NCBI GenBank assembly: GCA_001792895.1 | Contig: MARA01000020.1 | Coordinates: forward strand, 62,001-126,000 | Direction of reading: 5' to 3' | DNA: 64,000 nucleotides | DNA from: Lentinus brumalis | Lineage: Eukaryota; Basidiomycota; Agaricomycetes; Polyporales; Polyporaceae | In this document: positions 10,923 through 23,203 of the stretch, one piece after another | Numbering within the stretch: the first letter of the stretch is position 1 | Layout: each line of letters opens with the position of its first letter | Made by a program: the position numbers and the translations under genes | The notes under the pieces: model-generated | Seen by the model: only the letters and a program-made list of their open reading frames with translations | The model's database searches: none | Told to the model about the DNA's origin: nothing

Positions 10923-12604
10923 CCACTCGGACGGATGCGACGCGGACACAGGAGCAAGAGGCCGGTCAGACGCGTGCCTCTCGGGCTGGTGAGTGAGTCC
11001 CCGGCTGGTGTATGTCCGCGCTGACGACAGGCATTGAGTATCTTGCAGGATGCGGCCCAGGAGAGGTGGAGAAGACGACCTCCGCCTGCCGCGATGGAAC
11101 GGACGAGTCGTCGGGTGCTGGGAGAACCAACCAGAGTTGGCGGAAGACGAGACGAGCTCAAGCTAGCTCGCATGTACTAGGGCCAGCACCGGCGATTGCC
11201 CGCGACGGTGGTACGTCAACTCATATTTTGTAGCCATGCTGCAAAGCTGATTAGCGGTGTTAGCATCCCGCAGAGACTCAGCGGACGTTCCAGAGATCTG
11301 GATTGCGGGTGTGTCTGGGAAACCCGGGCAGATGCTGGCTCGTCACTGCGTCGAGGGTCGGCGTCGGTGTCCGGGGAGTCCTTACTCGGGCAAGGTAGGG
11401 AGCCGGTTGTGCTGGGATGTCGGTCAGCGGTATGTCGGTCCTGTTCGGGTGTAACGGCGAGTCATCCTGACCGGCTGGTACATCAGTCATAGAGCTCTCG
11501 CGCTCGAGGCCGTCGTAGGTTGCGCCGCGGCGAGTCACGCTGAAGTCGTGTCATGTGCACTCATCGCACTCATTGTCGAGACGGACGCAGACGGCCCCGC
11601 CGTCCTCGCGCACGCTCTCAGCGAGTGCTTGTCGGTGCTCACTTTGGGCCGTCTGTATCGTGCACTGTCCGGGCTCGCGGTGGACGGTCGGCATCGCTGC
11701 TGCTGCCTGCCGTGTTCGTTGTTGGAGAATGACTGGGGCGGCGTGCTGGTGATGTGTGTGGACGAGGGGCGCAATCCCACCTCGACGGACACACTCTCGG
11801 GCATGCGGCAGATGTCGCGACGGTGAGAGAGACGAGCGGCGCGTGCACACTGCAGATTATATGTGCGCTCCCGGGAGGATGCGGGAGGATTTGCTGTAGA
11901 CGAAGGTGTGTCAGTTCGGGTTCTTCTCGAGGCGGAAGTGTGTTTACCGCGTGCGCACTCCAGGCCTTGCTCGGAGTCCCCGGATATCTTCTTCTTCTGC
12001 AGTTTCGTCCAAAACAGCGCGGACAGTGAGTCGGGCTTGAAACCGTCGCCGCCGAGTGCTCGGGTCTCGTCATGATCCTGGGCAGGGGACGGGTCACGGG
12101 CGAACCTTGGTCGACCAGAGTGGGATGCGGCTCGCGTTCCGGGCGACATTAGACGCAATATTAGAGCTTCGGGGTGCGCGCATGCCTTCGCAAACAGTTG
12201 TAGGGTAAGCCGTAGTGATAAAGGGACGACGGGCGGATATATAGACGGATTAGTACGTTGTAAGCCTTGGATGTACTGCGGGTACCTATGCGCAGCAATA
12301 GATATTAGAACATCGCACTTGAGCAGCAGGCGACCCGCGAGAAAGACATCGAACGGAAGCAGGAATATATTGAGTCAGGCAGGACTTACGGGCGGGCGTG
12401 TCCTCCCAGCAGCTGAAGTCTCCTGCTTCTCCGTCTCCTCGCGGACGACTGTGCACTCACCCAACGCGGCGGTGTCTGAGTCTGTGGCAGCAATTTCGCT
12501 GATGTCTTCGTCGGGCGGACGCGTCGAGGACGGGGTAGTGCGTCAGGCGTAGACGGTCCGACGGCACGGGTCAAGGACGGTGGGCGTGGACCGTGGTGTG
12601 GGTG
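10923..12604. other. no confident gene; right end of block 1
   Basis: A 200-residue open frame lies on the minus strand at 11,535-12,158 (TTG at the frame start, an internal ATG three codons on). It is rich in Ser, Arg and Thr and looks like a by-product of base composition. Scattered GT and AG signals on the plus strand near 11,000-11,400 do not give a stable frame. The last 100 bp lead into the RNase H1 promoter of block 2. Confidence 0.35.
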
Positions 12605-12863
12605 TATTGTCGAGCTCAAAGCGCTCGCTATACGGCTCTGTCTCTTACCGCCATCTCGCCGCCAACTGCAGCCAGCTACTCCTTCTACCATCTCTCTGAT
12701 TCACGGAAAGCCCTGCAAGTTGGCTACTCACGCGCCGCTCGCCTACCTACTACGCCATGATCTAGTATCTACCTCGCAGTTCCGTCTTGCTGCTTCTCCT
12801 CGCCGCCTCTCACTCTCGCATACCACCGCCTGCATCTCCGACGACAATCCGGAGCAGACATAC

Positions 12864-14213
12864 ATGCCCAAGGCCTCAAAGCCTGGCTTCTACGCTGTCG
12901 CGAGAGGACGCGTCCCCGGAGTCTACTCGACATGGTACGCGCGATCTCTGTTCACCCAGTTCCGTCCCGCCTCACACCCGTGCTCGCCAGGGATGAATGC
13001 CAGCAACAAGTCTCCGGGTTCTTGGGCAACAAACATCAGAAGTTTCCGACTCTCGAGCAGGCCAGGGCCTACCTGGCGCAGCAAGGAGTCAACGCCGGCG
13101 AATCTTCGACTGCTAGCAGCTCGTCAGCCACATCCGCGCCCCCACCCTCACGCCGAACACACGGTTCCAAGCCATATGAGAAGCCCAGCACAACGAACGC
13201 GACCCCGAAAGACAAGCCGCGCGGCTCCAAGTGGGCCGCGCTCACGACCGAAGTCATCGCGGACGAGAGCGGGTGGGACGTGGTGTACTCGGACGGTGCG
13301 TGCAAGGGCAACGGGAAAGTTGGCTCGGTTGCGGGCATAGGCGTATGGTGGGGCGCGAATGATCCAAGGTACGCACTCGTCGCTCTTGTATGTCCCCTCC
13401 AACGCAACGGCGGAATAGAAACCTCGCGGAGCGCTGTCCAGGAGGACAGACGAACAACCGCGCCGAACTCATCGTTCGTCGTCTGCCCGCGTCTCTCTTA
13501 TTCCTCGCTGACCCCTCCTAGGCTATCGTACGCGTGCTCGAGACGACCCCGCACACGAAGAAGCCCCTCCTCATCAAGACTGATTCGAAGTACAGCATAA
13601 GTTGTAAGTTCGTCGTGCGCGTTCGATGTCTACGTCTCCAACCACCCCACAGGTTTCCGCGAATGGATGCCGAAATGGCTTCGTAACAACTTCAATTCCT
13701 CAACCGGTGAGCCCGTCAAGAACGCCCCGCTAATTCGATACCTATCCGCCCTGCTCGACCAGCGCGCACGCGAAGGCCAGAAAGTAGGTCTCTCTTCCCA
13801 TCACAACCATTCTGCGTCGAGCTGACGTCCTACAGGTCCATCTCCAATACGTCAAGGGACACGCGGGCATCGAAGGGAACGAAGGCGCGGACTATTGTGC
13901 GAACCAGGGCGCGGTACTCCCGCAGGAGCCCGAACGCGACTGGGACGCCCTTGTCGACGATCTCCAGAACGTCACCGCCGAGGTATGTACTCACGCTCCT
14001 GCCTTCCGCTCGAGAGATTCAACCCGACGCGCAGCTATCGATAAAGCCCGAAGCCTTGCCCACAGCAGGCCCGTCGCAGGCGGAGCTCGAGGTACGTTCG
14101 GCCAGCGCGACGCGTGTGGTTGATGCTGACTTTTCTTTCCCTGTTCTCTGCAGGAGTATGCGGCAGGACTCGCGGACGACGATGAGCTGCTCGCGGAGCT
14201 TGCAGCCGGGTGA
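12864..14213 (+). CDS. ribonuclease H1, block 2 copy (recombinant)
   Basis: Same enzyme and exon layout as the block 1 copy, one codon shorter in the Ser/Pro linker (332 aa). All active-site residues are retained. The N-terminal half carries the block 3 variants (NAGESST, KDKPRG) and the C-terminal half carries the block 1 variant (FNSSTGEP). Exon 1 is 12864-12934, exon 2 is 12991-13368, and the stop is at 14211-14213. The recombination point lies between the end of exon 3 and exon 4. The promoter is the block 3 type, so expression may follow that copy. Confidence 0.93.
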
Positions 14214-15931
14214 TCGCGGGTCACGGCCTACATATGAACTATGTTTTGTCCAGCTGTACCTCGATACCCCACTACCGAGTCCACCACTTTTGTCGACTCC
14301 GGGCTGTCTGATACCTGTCAGCCGGCAACATGTGCGGGTTTGTCCTGTCGCTATTTGAAAGGTTCCCCGTCCTTGCTCGGACGTCTTCGAAGATATTGAT
14401 CTTGTCAGGACGGAGAGTACATCAGGAACGCAGACAAAGGTAGGTCGCATATGCTCAGCAGCCCGCTGATCGTCGAATTCCTCAGAGGTCACCATGACGC
14501 GGAATCACACGCTTGTTCGACCTCGTCAGCACACGCCGTCGGGCTTCCCGTCGTCTCGTGCTTCCTGTCCATTGCTCACAATCCTCGCACTTCCGACACC
14601 CCCAGTAAGCGGAGACACCTTTCGGACCTTCCTTCCACGACCAGAACCTCCGCGGACAGTCGAAACTCGCGCGACACTGGAGAGTCATCTCTGCGATCGC
14701 GACACTCGCCGACGCGACGCAGGCCGTTCGCTCACTGCACTGTCGACGAACCCTCAGTCCCAGGGCCCCCACGCACGACACAGGCGAACGCGGAAGACCC
14801 TGCTAGCGGCTGCGGAAGTTGAAGTCCTTGGCATGATGTTGATTACTGAGACTCAATTCGATCGCAGGGCTAGCAAACTCGTCTACGTTCAGACGGCCCC
14901 GAGCTTACCGCGGAGCCCCTAGAAGGCGTATTCCGTGTCGTGCGGTGTGGTGCGGTGCACGACGCGAACGAGAACGAGAAGCCTGCCCCACGTTCAGGCC
15001 AAGGCCAAGACGTACCTGCTCGAGCCTTGCGGCAGCGCGATCGAAGGCCCGGCGCGTGGCTGCCTCCTCTCGACGCACCGCCGACGACGACACCGGTGAG
15101 TGGCGAACTAGCTGAGTCGCTCATCGACCTGCGTCGAACACCTCAGTGCCATGAGGCGCGGCGATACCCTCGTCCGACCGCCTTCCATGGTGTTGATATC
15201 TCGTGTTGGACCTCAGGAAGCATGAACAGCGTCGTCGCGCTCTTCCTGCCCATTCTCCCGCTCGGAGTCCTCGGAGCCCATAGCCGTCCACAGGCGTCGA
15301 ACTGTCCCTCTCGTACTCAGCAATGTTCGCTCAAGCCCGTTCGCGTGTTCCGCAGGTCCGCACGGAGACGGCCTTCGGTCCTTGCTTCCACGACCACAAC
15401 TCCCGGGCACCTCCGTCAAAATCCGCTCGTCGACGCTCCTATGGTACAGCGACACTCGCCGACGACGCAGAACGTTCACTACACTATCGACGAACCATAG
15501 CTCTCGCGCACGGCACGGACGAACGCGGCGGACCCTGCTAGCGACTTCGCAAGTCCTCGACGCGATCTTGAACACCGAGACTCGGTTCGACCGCAAGTGA
15601 GCAGACACATCCACGTCCAGACCCCGAGCGCAGCTCACGCGTACCACGCGGCGCGAAGCTCATGAAGGGCAGGTTCCGTATCGTGTCGTGCAGCGCAGGA
15701 CCCGAACGAGAAGCCTGCCGACGCTCAGGACAAGACGCACCTGCTCGAGCCTGAGCTGGCCGGGACGCGATCGAAGGCCCAGCGCGTGCTGCCTCGGATT
15801 TTTTCCCGACGCACCGCCGCCGACGACTACACCGGTGAGTGGCGAACGTATACATGGAAGACAGCGTCCCATGCACGGTCTGACAGATCCAGGACTTGAT
15901 ACACGATGAGTGACAGGGATTTGGATACACA
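14214..15931. repeat. spacer with degenerate internal duplication, block 2
   Basis: Exact counterpart of 1,933-3,650, with the two imperfect direct copies at about 14,541-15,111 and 15,321-15,841. The transposon site of block 3 is empty here, at 15,313/15,314. Confidence 0.6.
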
Positions 15932-16255
15932 GCGCCGTTATACCGGCCACAACTTCAACTTACTCGCCAGATGTCGGACACCGGTACACAGCGAGTCGGC
16001 CGAATACCGCGGTCACCCGACCGCCCAACTCCATACCTACTTGCCCACTCACCTCACCACATCGCCCTCGCTCAGAATCGCACACAACGCACACCACAGA
16101 TGTTCGAAGCAAGTTTGTTCCCTCTCGCGACGACGCGCATCCAGACATTACATGTGCGCAACAAGTAGTAAAAAAAAAGCAAGCAGAAGAAAACGCAAAC
16201 CCAGGGCTTGTCAAAAGCCCACTTGCCCAGTGCGGCCTGAGCCTTTGGAGGGGGC

Positions 16256-17276
16256 TCATGCAGTGCACGACGCGCCGTTCGCGGTCACGGTGACGGTGAC
16301 GGTCGCAGCAGCAGCGTTGTTCGCCGCAGACGTCGTCGCAGCCGCGGCCTTGGTCGACGTCGGCGTCGCGGTGACGGTCTTGCCCAGGTTCGCGTTGTTC
16401 GCGCCCGGTGCGGGGGTGCCGTTGCCGCCGAACGTGAACAGCTACACCGCACAATCAGCATACAACACGGGAGTGACAGGGAACGAGACGCACCTCGTCC
16501 GCCGAGGGGTTCGCGGAGTCGCAGTTCTTCTGGTCGAGCGCGGCGCCGGTGGACGTGAGGCACACCTTCCCGGCGCCGTTGAGAGGGATGAGCGGCTGCG
16601 CGCCCTGTGCGCTCGAGAACGCGAACTGCTGCGAGTTCGTCACGGATCCGCCTGTCGACGTGCCCGCCGCGTCAGTATCGGGACCAGCAAGTGGAGAGAG
16701 GACGAAAACGCACCGCCGTCAGCGCGGCCACCGCAGGAGAAGAGGAGGACCTGGTTGCCTGCGGCGCGGCGTGGGTCGAAGTTCAGGCACGCGTTCGTCT
16801 ACGGACGCGGAGGGAATGTGGCGTGAGCGTGAGTGTGGGCGGCGCTCCCGCTCGAGGGGCAGCGGAGATAAGGGAAGGGGACGTACGAGGGTGCTGACGA
16901 TGTTCGCCTGGCCCGGGGTGTTCTGGTGCTTGCCCGCGGTGATCACGTCCCACTGCTGGTTCGCAGAGCCGTCGCAGTCGGCGAACGTGACCGGCGTCAG
17001 GTTCTCGCGGAAGTCGCCCGAGAGCGGGTCGACGGAGAGACACTTTCCGCTCGACGTCTGGTTCGAAGCACGTTAGAGTCAGACGGCGAGAATGTCCGAG
17101 CGATCTGCAGCGCAGCGCACCTTGATCGTGGTCGCAGTCAGTGCACGCGTGGCGGTATCGTCGCGCGGCTGTGCCTCGAGGGTAGCGGCGACGTCGAGGG
17201 TCGTGCGGCGTTGGAAGGGGAGCGCGTGCGCGACGGCGACGGCGGCGAGGAGCGTGGCAATGGAGAAGGCACGCAT
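16256..17276 (-). CDS. secreted ricin-B-like lectin, block 2 copy
   Basis: Identical to the block 1 lectin in exon layout and predicted protein (251 aa, signal peptide, beta-trefoil lectin region, Ala/Thr-rich tail, TGA stop). I found no base difference between the two copies, so both should be equally functional if the duplication is real. Confidence 0.85.
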
Positions 17277-17920
17277 CGTGAGTTGAGCAAGGAGTTGGAG
17301 GAGTTTGCGGTAAAGACTGAAAGTGTAGAACGATTGACTGAACGGAGCTAGCCGTGTAGAGGAGAGAGAGCAGGAAAGAAATGCCTGGCTTGCAGGAAGG
17401 CGTAGACGTCGAGAGGGCACAAAGAGGGGACGGAGACCCCGGGGAGACGCTGGGACTCGACCTCCCGCGGAAGGTCAAGGACGTCTTGAGCGATCGAACG
17501 CCCGGGGTTCGGAACTCCCCGTGCCCACCCCGAGCCGAATAGCAGACGGAATTCGACGGTGTCGAGGAGAGAGGCTAGGATGGTGGCTGTGCGTAGACAG
17601 CATGTACCGTAGGGAGCAATACATGTTGTTCGCTCTGCTCTTCGAGTGCTGCCGCCTCGTGTTCGGGGTTACGGGAGACGCTGGACGAAGATCTCCCGGG
17701 ACGATCGACTGCCTCAGGGCACTCTACGGGGTATATAGGGCACGGGGGGTGCAGGACATGGTAGCGGCGGGTCGAGAGCAGCGGGCACTCGCAGACTTGG
17801 GAAGAACAGAGGACTCTCCAGACAGTTCGTGAGGGAGAGAGCAATGTATTCTCGGTACCTGCTACTACACAGAGGATCGTCCAATACATGATCTACGAAC
17901 TAACGAGCCGGAACACGTCC
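17277..17920. other. upstream region of the block 2 lectin
   Basis: Counterpart of 4,996-5,640. It is probably the promoter and leader of the lectin on the minus strand; no gene is seen. Confidence 0.4.
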
Positions 17921-19421
17921 GCGATGTCTGAACGCGTCCCGACGCACGGGCGCCTATCCGGCGTGTCTCTTGCTTCCTGCCACCACCTCGCCTCCCCGCT
18001 CTTCGTCTCGCTGCTTCTCTACGCTGGGGCTTCGGTTAGCGCAACATCGACACACGCTCTGCGATCTAAGTTCTCACCTGGAACTCTGGGAACACGAGCA
18101 CTCGAGACTCGACTCAACTCAGGCGGCCGTACTGCATGGGCTAGAGCAGAGTGCGGGGAAATCCCTCGGACGCTAGATGTATGCGCTACTACTGAGGTAA
18201 GTCCCGAAGGTCTGTGCTGTGTTCTGTTGCCGCTATGCGGCCTGGGGACGCCCTGATGTCCTAGCAGCGACTGGACAAGACCTGGCCGTGACGACTGTCA
18301 GACGAGCACAACAAGCGATCCAACGGACGAAAATACTCGCCAAGGTAAGTCTGCAACTTGATGTACGCTCTCCGTACGGCGTTACGTCTTTGGGGGAGGT
18401 CGGAGAACAGTCTTGGCTCGCTGCTCGCTGAAAAGGACTTGGCTCGACGCTCGGTCGCTGAGCTTCTGCGCCATTCTCTCTGTCTTTCTCGCAGGATCGC
18501 AACAGTGCCAGAAGCACATCCGGACGCGCGGATTCTGGAGAGAAGGCCGAGTGTTAGTCCTTGACGTCCAACCCGCACAGGTAAGTTTTTCTTGCATGGA
18601 GACCGCCGCGTCACCAGCCTGCTCCGCCCGCCATCCTTCGCCGCAGCACGTCGCACCGTCACGGACGTCTTTATGACGTCCTTCGAGCTCCAAGGAGCGA
18701 ACCTGGAAGCTAGCAGATCAGTACGGCAAGCACTCAAGAGCCAGCGAAGACGACTCACTGAGATCGTCAGCGAGGATGCGCTGCGCGCGTCCTCCTTCCT
18801 CCAGAAGCTCAGGCGGACGCGGCAGGACGGCCCCAGGAGACTGCCCGAGAGCACCGACGGTATGCCCGGGAGCTTGAGCTCGGGCAGGAGAACTTGCTCG
18901 GGAGCGCTGATCGACCTCGGCTGCGTGGTCACGGACGTCTTGACGACGCCCTCCGAGCTCCAAGGAGCGAACCTGGAAGCTAGCAGGTCAGTACGGTAAG
19001 CACTCAAGAGCCAGCGAAGACGACTCACTGAGATCGTCAGCGAGGACGCGCTGCGCGCGCCCTCCTTCCTCCCGAATCTTAGGCGGACTCGCTCTAGCCA
19101 GCGGCGAGCGCGGCAGTACGCCCCGGGAGACTGCCCGAGAGCATCGATGGTATGCCCGGGAACTTGAGCTCGGGTAGGAGAATCAGTACGGCAAGCACCC
19201 AAGAGCCAGTAGCCAACTCACTGAGATCGTCAGCGAGGACGCGCACAGCGCGTCCTCCTTCCTCCAGAAGCTCGGACGGATTTACTGCAGCAAGCGGAGC
19301 GCGGCAGTGCGGCCCCGAGAGACTGCCCGAGAGTACCGACGGGATGCCCGGGAGCTTGAGCTCGGGCAGGAGAACTTGCCCGGGAGTGCTGGGTGACAGC
19401 CCGGGAGCTCGATGTCGGCCG
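17921..19421 (+). pseudogene. coiled-coil gene remnant with repeated exon, block 2
   Basis: Exact counterpart of 5,640-7,140, including the same out-of-phase junction and the same stop in the second exon copy. The tandem exon repeat lies at about 18,656-19,411. Any defect predates the block duplication. Confidence 0.3.
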
Positions 19422-19795
19422 GGAGCATATAGGCCGGGAGCGCTGCTGATGCGGTCGCGGTGTCGCACCTCGGAGAGAGGGTAGGTCGTGGTCTGCAATG
19501 CGCCGCTGGTGCAACACGCAGCATGACCGCTTCCCAACAGCGCTATCCCGTGCCGCCCTGGGACTGCTCGAGAACGGGACAAGAAGGTCAGCACAGCAGC
19601 TCCTGAACGCAAGTGCAGAAGACTTACTGACGTTGTCAGCTCGGACGTGCTGGGTGCGTGCTCCATCCGAACACGCGAGCAGTGTCGCTCCAGAGTTCAT
19701 CGAGCACAGAGGTACCGAGATGTACCGGGAGCGGCCGGGCGTTTGGCGACGGCCAGCAGGATCAGCCCGGGACCGCTGTCGAGCAGCCCGGGAGC

Positions 19796-20950
19796 TCAAC
19801 ATCGGGCTAGAGGATGTCGCCCGGGAGCGCTACGCAGCACGGCGGGGAGCGTGTGTTGAGCTCTGCCGGCCCGAGTGATGTCGAAAACGGCGTCCAGGAC
19901 TGGCATAATCAGGTACGAGGTGAGCGACGCACGACCGCAAAATACTGATACACTTACAGAAGTCTTCAAGGCGAGGGCCGGGAGGCTCCGGGTCATAGGT
20001 GTTGCACGCCGTGTTCAGGAGTCGCTGATGCCGTGTCTGTAAGCAGGGAGACCGCTCGCCACGGCGGATCGCGTTGAACGCAGCTCCTCGCGAGTCTTGA
20101 GCAGTGACGCATGACACGGCCATACAGAGGCCGGAGAAACCCAGCGACCTTGACGTGGCACCACCGCGCGACGCCATCAGAGCATGGTAGGCAGTCTTCT
20201 GTTGACAGTGGGTCGCTTCGAAACAGACGAGCAGGTAAGCCGTGTGCAGAGTGTCGAGCGGCGATGGAATAGACTCACTCGGGATATGTGAAGTGCACTT
20301 GAGCTGGGCACAGTGCTCACGACGCGCTCCCGGCCGGGAGCGATCTTCGACGTGGCAGCTCGTTTCCGGGATGTGAGAGAACTCGTCCGCGAACCCTAGG
20401 ATGTCCGGCTTGCCGGGGACGTTCCTCAAGCGGTCGTAGAGGCTCGCAGGTGGAGGTGCAGCTGCTGGGAAGGGAGAAGGGTTACCAGTGGTCCAGTGCG
20501 ACGAGCAGGGTGTAGCGGTCAGATGGGAGGACACAGTAGAGGCTAGACAAATCTCGTCAGCGACGAGTGTCGACAGCGTCGAATGAAGATATGAGCGAAC
20601 ACTTACGTTCGGTGAGAAGAGTGAGCAGTCTCAGTGGGGACTCGGACGGTGAACGACGTGGTGAGGAGGTGGGAAAGCGTAGTGAGGACGGCAGATTACA
20701 TGATGAGAAAGGAGTCCTGTGCGGCGGTTGTGGTGGCAAGGACAGCTGGCAGCGCGACCAGGAAGGAATTGGGGGGATGAGATGAGGCGTGCAGGACCGG
20801 TACTAGAAACAGGAAGAGCTTGAGAGACGACGCGGCCACGGAAGTGGGCCGTGGCTGTGAGCGGAGGTCTAAGCTCGCTTCTGCAAGGCCAGATATTGCT
20901 GTGAGAGAATGATGCAATTTTGACGGTGACAGAGCAGTCTCGAACGACAT
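19796..20950 (-). CDS. unidentified multi-exon protein, block 2 copy
   Basis: Exact counterpart of the minus-strand gene at 7,515-8,669, with the same unresolved middle intron and uncertain start. Family unknown. Confidence 0.35.
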
Positions 20951-21036
20951 TGAAATTTAATCCCGCTAAGCACTCGGCACGCTGAGTACCACCTTCGATT
21001 CGAGCTCAATACCTCTCAATATCCAAGGGGAAATCT

Positions 21037-21946
21037 CTAGAAGTGCGGTAGCAGTACTGGCTCATCCGGAGTACCAGGATAGAGAAATATTAATGCCGGA
21101 TTCCGGAAGCACAGTATGACAGCAGACTCAGACTGAGACAATCTCGGGGAACAGACGGGGGCCTCGCAGGCCATGGCATCAGTGCTCGGGCAGCAGACAC
21201 CGCCGCCGGCGTAGGCTGTGGGGTCGAGTCCTGTGAATATCACTCCAGGCTTTCCGGCGCTCCCGAGGTTACAGATATTTTCCCGGATTCTCGAGCGGGG
21301 CTCCTCTGCATCCGCCTTTATGACGAACACCGAAATTGGTTCTGGAGACGCGCATGATGTATAGTAGATTTGAATAGGATCCTGAGCAAAGCGAGACTCA
21401 CTTTGGTAAAGGCTTGATGCCCGCTGAGACCAAATCAAATGCGCTTTACTTCTAGAAGCCTCGGGAGACAGCGAATACGAAACACGAGGACGGAGGCAGG
21501 CGCGGCCGCTCAGCGCTTGCACCACTACGCCATGCACAGATCTGGATCTGGGCTGCCGCCCGCAACTCTTCGCCATCGCTCACGCCGGACAATGTCAAGC
21601 CCCCAAGTACTGGAGCATTTCGGGAAGGTTCTGGCTTATATTGCAATACTACTGAGCTATATTGAGCCCGGAATGGACCAGTATGGCAGTCTCTCCTAGA
21701 TCACCGCAGTGGATCAAAGAATTCAAATTCACTCTTCTCCGCAAATCAATCTCGAACTTCCGGACCAAGCCGTGCCAGCTCAAGCACGTGAGTAATTACT
21801 TGAGCCTCTAGAACGCTAAGTAAACTCACAGATACAAGTATCACCAGGCAAACCACGGAAAGACTCACAAACAGCTCCAACGCTCTCCCGATGCATCCGC
21901 CCGCCGAGGCTTCCCCAATCTCTCGCCGCAATTCACAAATCCCCAA
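21037..21946 (-). CDS. possible secreted or membrane protein, block 2 copy
   Basis: Exact counterpart of 8,756-9,665 and equally uncertain: a Cys-containing 3' frame and a separate hydrophobic 5' frame without a clear ATG. Confidence 0.22.
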
Positions 21947-22463
21947 TCAAACACCGCAAACAGCGCCCAAATAAGCGACTTTTACCCGAGCTGTTGCAGG
22001 TCGTAAAATGCAGCCCGAGCGTGGAATCTGCGTGCCCGTCGCACCTCGGGATCCCACATCGTCCCACCATATCTGCTGTCGCCCTCTGGTTGGCTCGTCG
22101 CCCCGGGCTTGGCTCGCCGGGCTCCGTGTGCGAGTCATACGTAGTGAGAAACATTTGTGTATGTTGTGTGCGCCGGGAGAGCTCCGAGTGCGTATATGAG
22201 CCGTGCTGTTCTGTCCGCTTCTGCACTCGCCCTCCCTCCACCTCCTCTCCCCTTTCCTGTCTCAGGCGCCCTCCTCGCTTGCCAGACCGGTCTGGTCTGT
22301 CTCCGTCGCACTTCTCTTTGTTCGTCTGGCACTGCGGCCGCTCTGTGCTGTCGGGACCGTCTTGTCCAGGCCATTATAGTGTGCGGCGAGTCTCTCAACT
22401 CCGTGTTTGACCGGGTATGCTGACGGATTGATAAACCAAGCTTCGTCCACTCTTCGGACTCTC

Positions 22464-23203
22464 ATGAGCGTCGCTCACACTTTATGTAGCATCTCATCGG
22501 TACGTCCTTGCTATCTCTTGTACAGTGCCGCGTACAGATCTCATTGACTATTCTACTACATAGAACCCAGGTAAACACATCGCCGCACTACTGCTAACCT
22601 CGTGCGATCCCCGTCCCGTCGGCGGCTCCTGTATCCCCCAGATAAGTCCTCGCCGCATCTACGTCTTGAAGGCTCGAGGCATACTAACCCTGGGCGATTG
22701 CACAGCGAAGATCCAACCGGGAGGCCTCGTACGTCACGCAATTTCCTCTGCAATCCAGCGGCCCAGACGGACGGCAGAAGCTCTTGCCGACGCTGCACCC
22801 AGGATCGCGCTTCGGACCGCTGTGCCCGCTGCTGCACTCTATCTAGCATCCAGGAACGTCCAATGCGGTGAGTTGCCGTGTAGCCGTGCCCCGGGCGATA
22901 TGACTTGACAGCTCACCGGTTTTCCCTATTGCTGCAGTGCGCAAGCGAAGCCGCTCGGGGCCCGCGGCGCTTGAGCTTCGTTCCGCACGGATGTGCCAGG
23001 TATGTCGTCCGCGCTTGCATTTCGCTCGTTTGTACAGTGCTTGATGCCGCCCGGCTTTGCCAGGTCACAGGTGTCGTGGGGCCCCGACTCGGGTTGTCCG
23101 TGTCCCAGCCCACGCTCACGGTGCGTGTCCGTCTGCGGGGTACTGCGGCCGGCGAGATAAGGATTTATTGCTAACGTTGTCTAAGGTGCCCGGTACTGAC
23201 TGA
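22464..23203 (+). CDS. unidentified small six-exon protein, block 2 copy
   Basis: Exact counterpart of 10,183-10,922, with the same six exons, all phases closing, 143 aa. Not recognised. It adds no independent conservation evidence because the copies are identical. Confidence 0.42.

Larger units (their letters stand above)
325..12604. repeat. segmental duplication block 1 (about 12.28 kb)
   Basis: First of three head-to-tail blocks. It holds an RNase H1 gene, a secreted lectin and several unrecognised genes. From position 1,162 it matches block 2 base for base at an offset of 12,282, then 12,281 after a 1-bp difference in RNase H1 intron 5 (CC at 1,520-1,521, single C at 13,802). Upstream of 1,162 it differs from block 2 by scattered substitutions and one codon. 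The junction with block 2 is at about 12,604/12,605. Confidence 0.9.
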
